Made by a program: the position numbers and the translations under genes. A stretch of DNA of 64,000 nucleotides from Anaerobacillus sp. CMMVII (GTDB lineage Bacteria > Bacillota > Bacilli > Bacillales > Anaerobacillaceae): NCBI RefSeq assembly GCF_025377685.1, contig NZ_JACEHK010000006.1, positions 124,001 to 188,000 on the forward strand, read 5' to 3'. This document shows positions 57,167-64,000 of the stretch, one piece after another (position 1 is the first letter of the stretch; each line of letters opens with the position of its first letter). Under the pieces are notes generated by a model, which did no database searches, had not been told where the DNA came from, and saw only the letters and a program-made list of their open reading frames with translations.

Positions 57167-57763
57167 TTGGTAGATACAATACCCTATCGCTTGATTGAAC
57201 AAACAGCTAAATCAGATACGCTAGTGATCATGTTCCCTGGAGCTGGTTACACAACTCAGGCCCCTTTGTTACATTTTACAACAGGCGTATTTTACAAGAA
57301 AGGTTTTGACATTTTACATGTAAACTATCGATTTTCTAGTCAAGAGTTAGCAGCTCTTAGTGAAGAAGATTTTGCTAAAAATGTAAAGACCGTTATTGAC
57401 CACATCTTACAGGATAAACATTACGATCATTTTTATCTTGTTGGAAAATCGATTGGGACCATTGCTCTAACTACTACATTAAAGTCCTCACTTTTTGCTA
57501 AGGCAAAAGTTATCTGGTTAACACCCTTGTTACAAAGAGACGATGTGTTTCAGACGATGCAAACGAGTAAGAACGAGGGGCTTTGTATTATCGGCGATCA
57601 TGATCGCTGTTTTATTGAAGAGCGTATGAAAAAGGTAGAAATGAATTCAGACCTAAAGACAAAGATCATAGAGGGTGCTGATCATAGTTTAGAACTGAAC
57701 CAAAATCCACTTGAATCCATTACTATCCTAAAAGAGATTATCAGTGAGATTGATAGTTTCTAA
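57167..57763 (+). CDS. Alpha/beta hydrolase
   Basis: The 198-residue protein is a small alpha/beta hydrolase. The oxyanion-type loop is VIMFPGAGYTTQAPL, the nucleophile is Ser in YLVGKSIGTIALT, and the late acid and base are likely Asp in IIGDHDRC and His in EGADHSLE. It lacks any signal. The reaction is unknown; similar small hydrolases act on esters or lipids. TTG at 57167 follows AAGGTGGTG. It lies divergent from the sugar-dehydrogenase-like gene and is closed by a hairpin at 57773-57795. Confidence 0.82.
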   Translation: MVDTIPYRLIEQTAKSDTLVIMFPGAGYTTQAPLLHFTTGVFYKKGFDILHVNYRFSSQELAALSEEDFAKNVKTVIDHILQDKHYDHFYLVGKSIGTIALTTTLKSSLFAKAKVIWLTPLLQRDDVFQTMQTSKNEGLCIIGDHDRCFIEERMKKVEMNSDLKTKIIEGADHSLELNQNPLESITILKEIISEIDSF

Positions 57764-57770
57764 AAAGTAA

Positions 57771-57796
57771 AGTGTGGTAGAAACCACATTTTATTT
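57771..57796 (+). terminator. Terminator after hydrolase gene
   Basis: TGTGGT pairs with ACCACA, followed by TTTTATTTT. Confidence 0.7.
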
Positions 57797-57858
57797 TGTG
57801 GTTATAAAAGAAATAAAAGTTAACGATTGTTGGACCATGATTATGGTCCAGCAAAAGT

Positions 57859-58264
57859 GCTTAGATAAAGGCTGATTTCGTAAAGTTTGTTGCTTTCGTA
57901 AAAATCCCAGAAGCCGGATTTTTACACATTTATATTAAGATATCATTATTTATTTAGTAAGCATTGCTCTTTTCTTACAAATTCTACTGGAGATTTCTTC
58001 ATCTAAGGTGTTTTTTTCAATTATTTTAGGTTAAAAAGCCAAATGTTTACGAAAAGAGCTTAGATAAAGGCTGATTTCGTAAAGTTTGTTGCTTTCGTAA
58101 AAATCCCAGAAGCCGGATTTTTACACATTTATATTAAGATATCATTATTTATTTAGTAAGCATTGCTCTTTTCTTACAAATTCTACTGGAGATTTCTTCA
58201 TCTAAGGTGGTTTTTTCAATTATTTTAGGTTAAAAAGCCACAATGTTTACGAAAAGAGCTTAGA
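57859..58264. repeat. Tandem duplication (about 200 bases) of a mobile-like element
   Basis: Two almost identical copies lie head to tail: 57859-58057 (199 bases) and 58058-58257 (200 bases), differing by single-base changes such as GCCAAATG against GCCACAATG. Each copy begins with AAAGGCTGATTTCGTAAAG and ends with TGTTTACGAAAAGAGCTTAG, which are imperfect inverted repeats of each other. Inside is a hairpin, AAAATCC...GGATTTTT. No gene is encoded. The ends match the terminal motifs at 11.4 kb and 33.9 kb. Confidence 0.85.
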
Positions 58265-58304
58265 TAAAAAATAGCCCCCTAACTTACTGTCAGGAAGGCT
58301 ATTC
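58264..58304 (-). terminator. Terminator after threonine aldolase gene
   Basis: GAATAGCC pairs with GGCTATTT on the minus strand, followed by TTTTTA. The hairpin resembles the antitoxin terminator at 38493-38531. Confidence 0.8.
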
Positions 58305-58309
58305 ATACT

Positions 58310-59407
58310 TTAAGGAGTTACTTCCTTTAGTTTCATATTGAGACGCTGAAATAGGTTCTTTATTTCTGTTTTCGGTACAAGAGCAAACTGATCTCCGATA
58401 CTTACCTCAAAAGAACAAGAATTTTCACTTGTTGCTTTCATATTTCGAGTTAGTCCTATTCCGGTTTCTTTGTAAATAGTAATTAAAATCAATTCTAGCT
58501 GATCCTTAGGAATAGCAACATGTACATGAAACATATTCGAGACAGGTTCGAGTGGTCTTGTTTGAATGGCTTCGCATTCGTTGTAAAGCTTAGCTAGCTC
58601 TTTTGCTTCTTCATAATATTGATTCATTTTATGTAATCGCTTTGTAAAATAGTAATCGGCACTAATGATATAAGGATAAAGGCTGATTAGATCGCCACCG
58701 TGTCTCCTTTTCCAGACAATTGATTCCTGGATAAAGTCCTCATCGCCAGCAAGAATAGCCCCCGCAATACCGCCAATCCCCTTATAGAAAGAGACATAAA
58801 CACTATCAAACAGCGCACAAACTTCCTTGGCTGACTTTTGATAATAAGGTAAGATCTCAAAAAGTCTAGCACCATCTAAATGCAATTTAATCTCTTTATC
58901 ACGACAATAACTAGAGATCGCCTCGAGAGTTTGGTAATCTGGTAACTCTCCGCCAATCTCACGCTGTGGTAGTTCAAGTAAAATACAAGAAACTTCCTCT
59001 TCCATATTCTCGATATCCTCTAATTGAATAATACGTGTTTCGTTCGCTAGTAAAACTGAATCAATCTGATGTAATTTTTTCAAGCCCTCTTCTTCATGAA
59101 TTTCTAAATGACATAAAGGATGATAAGCGACCTTTTTTAGTCCGGTCTTATCGCACCAAATTCGCATGGCAATTTGCTGTGCCATTGTTCCACTAGGAAA
59201 AAAGACGGCAGCTTCTTTTCCTAAACACTCTTTTAGCTTAGCTTGGAATTGTTCAATAATTTTACCAGTTCCGTACATGTCGCTTTCTTCTAGATCGTCA
59301 TAGTCTTTCAAGGCATCTGTTAACATTTGAATAGTTCTGTGCCCATGACCAACAAGTTGGTAGCTCGTTTGCTTATACGCCTCTACAAGTAGATTTTTTA
59401 CAGACAT
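58310..59407 (-). CDS. Threonine aldolase family PLP enzyme
   Basis: The 365-residue protein is a fold-type I PLP enzyme of the beta-eliminating lyase family. FFPSGTMAQQIAMRIW forms the PLP-phosphate region, LHLDGARLFE carries the Asp that pairs with the ring, and VSFYKGIGGIAGAILAG contains the Schiff-base lysine. Low-specificity threonine aldolases cleave L-threonine or L-allo-threonine to glycine and acetaldehyde. The start ATG at 59407 lacks a textbook ribosome site (AAGTGGTG is upstream). It follows the dehydrogenase gene by 22 bases and is probably co-transcribed with it. Confidence 0.88.
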   Translation of the reverse strand: MSVKNLLVEAYKQTSYQLVGHGHRTIQMLTDALKDYDDLEESDMYGTGKIIEQFQAKLKECLGKEAAVFFPSGTMAQQIAMRIWCDKTGLKKVAYHPLCHLEIHEEEGLKKLHQIDSVLLANETRIIQLEDIENMEEEVSCILLELPQREIGGELPDYQTLEAISSYCRDKEIKLHLDGARLFEILPYYQKSAKEVCALFDSVYVSFYKGIGGIAGAILAGDEDFIQESIVWKRRHGGDLISLYPYIISADYYFTKRLHKMNQYYEEAKELAKLYNECEAIQTRPLEPVSNMFHVHVAIPKDQLELILITIYKETGIGLTRNMKATSENSCSFEVSIGDQFALVPKTEIKNLFQRLNMKLKEVTP

Positions 59408-59429
59408 TGAAAATCACCACTTTCAGTTA

Positions 59430-60362
59430 TTAAAACCCCTTTGTTATATCAACTTTATTAGATAAAGGTAGACCTTCTTCAAGGTTTTTTAGAGTTTCTA
59501 TAAAACAATTGACCGCTTCAACGGGCGTCGTTACGGCAGAAATATGCGGAGTAATCCAAACGTTTGGATGCTCCCACAATTTGTTGTTCCGAGGAAGTGG
59601 TTCTTCTGAGAAGACGTCAAGGATGGCAAAACGGATCTGCTCCTGATCTAACGCTTCAAGTAAGGCCGCTTCATTAAGAGAGGCGCCTCTTCCAACATTA
59701 ATAAAGCCGGAATTTGATACGTTGTTAAAGAAATCTTCATTAAATAAGCCCTCTGTTTTTTCTGTTAAAGGCAATGTATTAATAAAATAATCCATCTCAC
59801 TTACTCTTGATAAATGATTATCTACTGCTATTACTTCTGTAAAAACTTCTTTTTGCTTTCCACTTAGTGAGACTCCGTAAACATCTACGCCTAACAATGA
59901 AAAGATCTTTGCGGTTTTCTGGCCAATTTCACCTGTCCCATAGATCATCACTTTTTGTTCACTTAATAATTTGGGAGTCATAGGCTGCCACTTTTTTTCC
60001 TTCTTGAATGCATGAAATTGATCATGATATTGTAAATCTTTTAGAATGTAACTTAAACAATATTCAGCAATTCTTTGCCCAAAGGAACAAATCGTTCTTG
60101 TTAACAGAACGTTCTCATTCCACTTCTTTTTAAAGAGGAATTTGTCAACACCTGCTCCAAGCGAATGAACCCATTGTAAATGACTAAAATTATACGTTGC
60201 TTTCATATTGAAAGCTACCAAAGTATCAGCCCATTGGAGGTCTTGCTCGGTGAAGTGTTCTTCGGGTAAAAAACGGAAGTTCTTCTGTAGTTTCTTCGCT
60301 GTAATAAGTCGCTGTAATTCTTTGTGCATAGGACTTACAACGACGATATTTTTGATGTTCAT
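59430..60362 (-). CDS. D-2-hydroxyacid dehydrogenase
   Basis: The 310-residue enzyme has the NAD-binding motif MIYGTGEIGQKTAKIF (a GxGxxGx type) and the catalytic residues of the family: Arg in NVGRGASLNE, Glu in FSEEPLP and His in WITPHISA. It reduces 2-keto acids to D-2-hydroxy acids; glyoxylate- or phosphoglycerate-like substrates are possible. ATG at 60362 is preferred, since AGGTAGGTGG at the end of the preceding gene is its ribosome site; an upstream ATG at 60386 would overlap that gene. It is the middle gene of a likely HEAT-dehydrogenase-aldolase operon. Confidence 0.88.
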   Translation of the reverse strand: MNIKNIVVVSPMHKELQRLITAKKLQKNFRFLPEEHFTEQDLQWADTLVAFNMKATYNFSHLQWVHSLGAGVDKFLFKKKWNENVLLTRTICSFGQRIAEYCLSYILKDLQYHDQFHAFKKEKKWQPMTPKLLSEQKVMIYGTGEIGQKTAKIFSLLGVDVYGVSLSGKQKEVFTEVIAVDNHLSRVSEMDYFINTLPLTEKTEGLFNEDFFNNVSNSGFINVGRGASLNEAALLEALDQEQIRFAILDVFSEEPLPRNNKLWEHPNVWITPHISAVTTPVEAVNCFIETLKNLEEGLPLSNKVDITKGF

Positions 60363-60364
60363 TT

Positions 60365-60922
60365 TTAACCACCTACCTTTTTCCATACCGTCGCATACTT
60401 CTTCTTGTATTTAGGATCTTCTTCTTTCTCAATTAAATCTAAGGCAACTAGCTTGACCGTTTCATCTTTTGTTTGATCAAATAAGTTCCGTAGCCCTTGA
60501 ATGATGTCGAACCGAACTAATGTATAGTTTTTTTCGTCTAGACAATGAAGAAACCGATCGGTAAGACTTTGAATTAGCATCTCTTTTTGTTTGGCACCAG
60601 CAAGACCGACCTTCCAGATCGATTGAAGACTATGTCTTGCTGTGACAAACTTTTTATCTTTCGTTACCTCTAATAGCTCCGGAAAGTCCTTAAGCATCCG
60701 TTTTTCGGGGTCACTTTTGGCTAAGCTGGCGAGAAACTGCGCAGCTCTTGATCTTTGGTGATTATCAGGATTTGTTAAGTCAGCTTTTAAATGGTCCCAG
60801 ACATCATACGCCCAGTCTACCTTGTTTTCTGTAGCACTCAGAATTTGCTGATAAGCTTCATACTGTAAGTTTTTATCTTCTGATTGTAAGTTTGCAAATA
60901 GTGTTTTTATTATGCCATCCAT
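60365..60922 (-). CDS. HEAT-repeat protein
   Basis: The 185-residue protein consists of about five helical HEAT-like repeats, with recognisable turns at NPDNHQRSRAAQFLASLA, KFVTARHSLQSIWKVG, and YTLVRFDIIQGLRNLF. It has no membrane segment or catalytic motif. Such proteins act as binding scaffolds; the partner is unknown. The ATG at 60922 follows AAGGAGACAAACG. It begins 18 bases past the argS stop, on the same strand, and its end adjoins the dehydrogenase start, so it may belong to the argS transcript or a following unit. Confidence 0.8.
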   Translation of the reverse strand: MDGIIKTLFANLQSEDKNLQYEAYQQILSATENKVDWAYDVWDHLKADLTNPDNHQRSRAAQFLASLAKSDPEKRMLKDFPELLEVTKDKKFVTARHSLQSIWKVGLAGAKQKEMLIQSLTDRFLHCLDEKNYTLVRFDIIQGLRNLFDQTKDETVKLVALDLIEKEEDPKYKKKYATVWKKVGG

Positions 60923-60939
60923 TCGTTTGTCTCCTTACG

Positions 60940-62631
60940 TTACATTTCTTTTGGGGCCTGTAATCCTAACAGTCTTAATCCTTCCTCTAAAACGATCGTC
61001 ACAGATTGTACCAATGCTAAACGGCTATCTAATTGTTCATCTTGGATGAGAATTTTCACTCGACTATAATATTTGTTAAACTCCTGGGAGAGATCTATTA
61101 AATATTTCGCAATTTGAGATGGCTCATATAAATTGAAGCTTCTTTCAATCACGTTTGGAAATTCCATTAGTAATTTCAAGACAGTCCAGCCGAATGGATC
61201 ATTTAACCCTTTTACATTGTCAGTTACCACAGTATGGTCTGCTTTTCTTAAGATCGAGCAAGCTCTCGCGTGAGTATACTGTACATAGGGGCCGGTAGTT
61301 CCCTCAAACTTCAACATTTCCTCTAGTGAAAACTCGACATTGTTTTGTCGTTCGTTTTTTAGATCATGGAAAATAATCGCGCCAACCCCGACCATTTTGG
61401 CAATTTCAGCTTTATTTGCTAACATTGGATTTTTCATTTCGATATTCTTTTCTGCTAACTCAACTGCTTCGGTAATTACTTCTTCTAGGAGGACGATTTT
61501 CCCTTTTCTTGTCGACATCTTTTTTCCATCTTTTAAAATAAACCCGAAAGGAATGTGGATCAATTCTTTAGCCCATTCAAAACCTGCTTTTTCTAGTACC
61601 AAGAACACTTGTTTGAAGTGAAGACTTTGTTCTTGGCCGACAACATATAAGGTTTTTTCGAAATTGTATTGTTGCTGTCGATACAATGCAGCAGTTAAAT
61701 CTCTTGTTGCATATAATGTTGCTCCATCTGACTTTTTAATTAAGCAAGGCGGGAGGTCAAACTCCTGCAAGTCAACAACTTCTGCCCCCTCAGAACTTGT
61801 AAGTAGTTGCTTTTTCGTAAGCATATCAATCGTTAGATCCATTTTGTCGTTATAAAACGCTTCACCTTGATAGGAGTCAAAGGAAACACCTAGGAGATCA
61901 TAGATCTTTGAAAACTCTTGCAGAGATTCGTCACGAAACCATTTCCACAGTTTTAGCGCTTCTACGTCACCTTCTTCTAATTTTTTAAACCATAAACGTG
62001 CATCGTCCTCTAGGGTTGGGGTATGTTCAGCTTCTGCATGGAATTTTACATAAAGTGCCAATAATTCTTTAATCGGATCAGCTTGTACCTGAGCCGCATC
62101 ACCCCAGAGTTGATAAGCGACGATTAGTTTTCCAAATTGAGTTCCCCAATCTCCTAGATGGTTTACACTTACCGCTGTAAAACCACATTTTTCAACGATT
62201 TTAGCCAGTGAATTCCCGATTACCGTTGATCGCAAGTGCCCCATCGAAAACGGTTTAGCGATATTAGGTGAAGAAAAGTCAATGACGATTGTTTTATCTT
62301 TTCCAAACGTTAACGTCCCATAGTTTGATTCAGACCGAACGATCGTTTGTAGGGTCTCTTTACTAACAGTTTCTTTGTTTAGGAAACAGTTGACGTAAGG
62401 ACCATCAGCAACGACCTTCTCAAAAAGTGGATGTTGTAGCTTTGAAGCTAATTCAGTAGCAATTACGGTCGGTGCCTTTCTTGCTAGTTTAGCAAGTGTA
62501 AAACAGGGAAATGCTAGATCTCCTTGCTCTTCATACTTTGGTTTTTCAATTAGCTTCTGAGCCTCCTCAAGCTCCAACATGTCGTTTAAATGCGACGTTA
62601 TTTCATTAGCAAAAATTTGTTTCAATTCCAT
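60940..62631 (-). CDS. argS: Arginyl-tRNA synthetase
   Basis: This 563-residue class I synthetase charges tRNA-Arg with arginine. The HIGH-like motif is NIAKPFSMGHLRS, the KMSKS-like loop is KMSTRKGKIV, and the N-terminal Add-1 domain is present (residues about 1-90). The anticodon-binding C-terminal domain ends with EGLRLLGLQAPKEM. ATG at 62631 has the best spacing to AAGGG; ATG at 62637 and GTG at 62640 are alternatives. Transcription is controlled by the T-box upstream. The length is normal for Bacillus-type ArgS. Confidence 0.96.
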   Translation of the reverse strand: MELKQIFANEITSHLNDMLELEEAQKLIEKPKYEEQGDLAFPCFTLAKLARKAPTVIATELASKLQHPLFEKVVADGPYVNCFLNKETVSKETLQTIVRSESNYGTLTFGKDKTIVIDFSSPNIAKPFSMGHLRSTVIGNSLAKIVEKCGFTAVSVNHLGDWGTQFGKLIVAYQLWGDAAQVQADPIKELLALYVKFHAEAEHTPTLEDDARLWFKKLEEGDVEALKLWKWFRDESLQEFSKIYDLLGVSFDSYQGEAFYNDKMDLTIDMLTKKQLLTSSEGAEVVDLQEFDLPPCLIKKSDGATLYATRDLTAALYRQQQYNFEKTLYVVGQEQSLHFKQVFLVLEKAGFEWAKELIHIPFGFILKDGKKMSTRKGKIVLLEEVITEAVELAEKNIEMKNPMLANKAEIAKMVGVGAIIFHDLKNERQNNVEFSLEEMLKFEGTTGPYVQYTHARACSILRKADHTVVTDNVKGLNDPFGWTVLKLLMEFPNVIERSFNLYEPSQIAKYLIDLSQEFNKYYSRVKILIQDEQLDSRLALVQSVTIVLEEGLRLLGLQAPKEM

Positions 62632-62763
62632 CTCCATCACCCTTCATTTTTTATCGTTTCTTTAACAACAGATCCGCGAACAGTTTAGCTTTATGAACAA
62701 AAATTCCTTATTTCTGCGCACTTCAAACGTATTTCTTACTTCCCTTCAGAAAACAGCGTAAAC

Positions 62764-62985
62764 AAAAAAATCCCGCCTCTATCATTAGAGACGAGATTAC
62801 CCGCGGTACCACTCTTATTGTTCAAACTGAACCTTCTTGAATAACTGATAACGGGTTTCCCCGACTACACCCTACTTATGTTCAGGCTGCTTCTCAGAAG
62901 TGCGCTTCATTATGCAATGTCTATTAGGCTTCCACCATCCCTAACTCGCTTCAAGCATTTACAAAATTACTCTCTTCTTCATAGA
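62764..62985 (-). promoter_or_regulatory. T-box riboswitch leader of argS
   Basis: On the minus strand the leader carries the T-box core AGAGTGGTACCGCGGGT (62815-62799), which forms the antiterminator with uncharged tRNA. A terminator follows: ATCTCGTCTCTA pairs with TAGAGGCGGGAT, then seven T. In Stem I, GAAGCGCACTTCTGAG holds CGC at 62904-62902, an Arg codon, in the place expected for the specifier. Uncharged tRNA-Arg would therefore turn on argS. This fills most of the 404-base gap up to 63036. Confidence 0.92.
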
Positions 62986-63035
62986 ATTTTGATATTTTTG
63001 ACATTATATATAAAAATCCATGAAAAATCAACTGT

Positions 63036-64000
63036 TTACTGACGTTTTGGAGCATGTGGTGGAGTTTCTAACCAATTTTTATCGATTAATAATTCGACAC
63101 CATCATCTGAATAGGATCCTACCTCAGCTGCTAGGCGGGTAAAGTGCATCGCAACATCTCTCCTTGCTGACGTAGAAACGGCCACACCATAATTATTAAT
63201 CCCTTGGCCGTTTAATAAGGCGATAAAACTTAACATTAATTTTTCAGAGAACGGTGAAATTGTAGAGGACGTAATCCCATAATTCCATGTCGATGGAACA
63301 GGAATTTCTTCCGCCTTTAATACATTAGAAAGAACCTCAATATGTTTGATAGCAACTTCTTTCCCTCTAATAAAGTAATCTTGAATGTCTTTGCTTTCGG
63401 TTACTTGAATGAAACTAGTTATTAGACTTAAACCAATGGAATTTGTAATAATATTATAAAATGTACTTGCGATCTCCACACCTGTGAGAGGACGTTTGTC
63501 ACCAAACCAACCATTAAGAAAACTTTCTTTTTCTACAAATTCTACCTCTGTAGGTGCAGGAATGTACGGGGCTCTAACCCATAGACCTTTCTCTAATAAA
63601 AGCCTTCTTGCATCATTGAGCAATTGTAATGATTCAGATGTATACTCCTGAAAAAAATCAAATACATCTTCTCTAGCGATCGTGTTGATTGCAATTGATC
63701 CGTAGTTTAAATTCCCCTTTGAAACAAACCATTGGAAAAACAAGATGAATGTATCATTATAGAGCTTTTCTTGGGTTTCTTTTACATCGTTTTCTGAAAA
63801 TCCAAGTGGGATCGGTATTTGCTCTCGTTTGAAAATCTCTTCAATTCTTTTACGATACTTTTGACTAGTGTTTAGATTTAAGGTATTTATTTTTGCAATG
63901 AGCTCATCTTCAACAGTCGATTGAAAATAAGTTAACATACAAATATTCATACATTGTGCCTGATATGTATTCCATAAATAGCCGATCTCTGAAGCGGTTA
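63036..64000 (-). CDS. DUF3231 family protein (5' end outside window)
   Basis: The frame is open from 63036 to the right edge. Upstream of the ATG at 63950 it continues with TASEIGYLWNTYQAQCMNI, which is the typical DUF3231 opening, so the gene starts outside the window. The protein consists of two similar halves; each shows helices of a ferritin-like four-helix type, with LTASEIG/LTGVEIA at the start of each half. Bacillus relatives are small cytosolic or spore-associated proteins of unknown function. It is read in the same direction as argS but separated by the T-box. Confidence 0.85.
   Translation of the reverse strand, partial: TASEIGYLWNTYQAQCMNICMLTYFQSTVEDELIAKINTLNLNTSQKYRKRIEEIFKREQIPIPLGFSENDVKETQEKLYNDTFILFFQWFVSKGNLNYGSIAINTIAREDVFDFFQEYTSESLQLLNDARRLLLEKGLWVRAPYIPAPTEVEFVEKESFLNGWFGDKRPLTGVEIASTFYNIITNSIGLSLITSFIQVTESKDIQDYFIRGKEVAIKHIEVLSNVLKAEEIPVPSTWNYGITSSTISPFSEKLMLSFIALLNGQGINNYGVAVSTSARRDVAMHFTRLAAEVGSYSDDGVELLIDKNWLETPPHAPKRQ

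Overview
The window is a stretch of chromosome from a low-GC Gram-positive bacterium, almost certainly a spore-forming member of the Bacillaceae. Supporting signs are strong AGGAGG-type ribosome binding sites with many TTG and GTG starts, a yneT-parE-parC cluster in the Bacillus order, a T-box ahead of argS, an ArgS/GuaC/CtaG/CstA complement of Bacillus type, a BceRSAB-type peptide-sensing module and a LysM-M14 muropeptidase. I cannot name the species. No rRNA, tRNA or CRISPR array was seen.

Layout. 1-4.2 kb: a cut-off membrane glycerophosphodiesterase, a thiolase and a membrane-anchored GH18 protein. 4.2-10 kb: a repeat-rich intergenic block, a CoA-binding protein and topoisomerase IV (parE, parC). 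10-14.7 kb: two NUDIX genes (one frameshifted), CstA, and a pair made of a small CC-ending protein and an ArsA-like ATPase. 14.9-20.6 kb: a five-gene oligopeptide ABC importer (oppABCDF). 20.6-22 kb: an SOS-box region with a possible peptide gene, a frameshifted rhodanese and a DUF302 protein. 22.2-26.7 kb: a response regulator, sensor kinase and ABC transporter of the Bce type, whose permease is frameshifted. 27.8-32.3 kb: an RND efflux pump with its lipoprotein adaptor. 32.5-37 kb: a decayed peptidase E, an S66 peptidase, an M2/M3-type metallopeptidase and a glutamate/dicarboxylate symporter. 37-40.3 kb: a sparse accessory interval carrying a complete, previously unlisted type I toxin-antitoxin locus (35-residue holin-like toxin with a convergent overlapping RNA), XerS, and an inverted-repeat element. 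40.3-48.3 kb: AlkD-like repair protein, LLM flavin enzyme, GMP reductase, a heptad-repeat coiled-coil protein, CtaG/DUF2243, a PfkB remnant, a LysM-M14 peptidase and an iron alcohol dehydrogenase. 48.35-50.2 kb: an intact insertion sequence with an 8-bp target duplication, lodged between the promoter and the ribosome binding site of that dehydrogenase. 50.3-64 kb: small unknown proteins, an M48-ankyrin fusion, GNAT, TrmO, VOC, a frameshifted LysR gene, a sugar-dehydrogenase-like lipoprotein, an alpha/beta hydrolase, a tandemly duplicated mobile-like repeat, threonine aldolase, a D-2-hydroxyacid dehydrogenase, a HEAT-repeat protein, argS with its T-box, and a cut-off DUF3231 protein.

The most noteworthy items are the type I toxin-antitoxin locus with an orphan relative of its antisense region near 44.2 kb; the IS that splits a promoter from its gene; a dispersed family of elements sharing a TTCGTAAA-containing terminal motif; the CC-ending/ArsA gene pair; an SOS-box-driven candidate peptide; and four genes broken by single-base changes in short homopolymer runs, which are either recent decay or base-calling errors.
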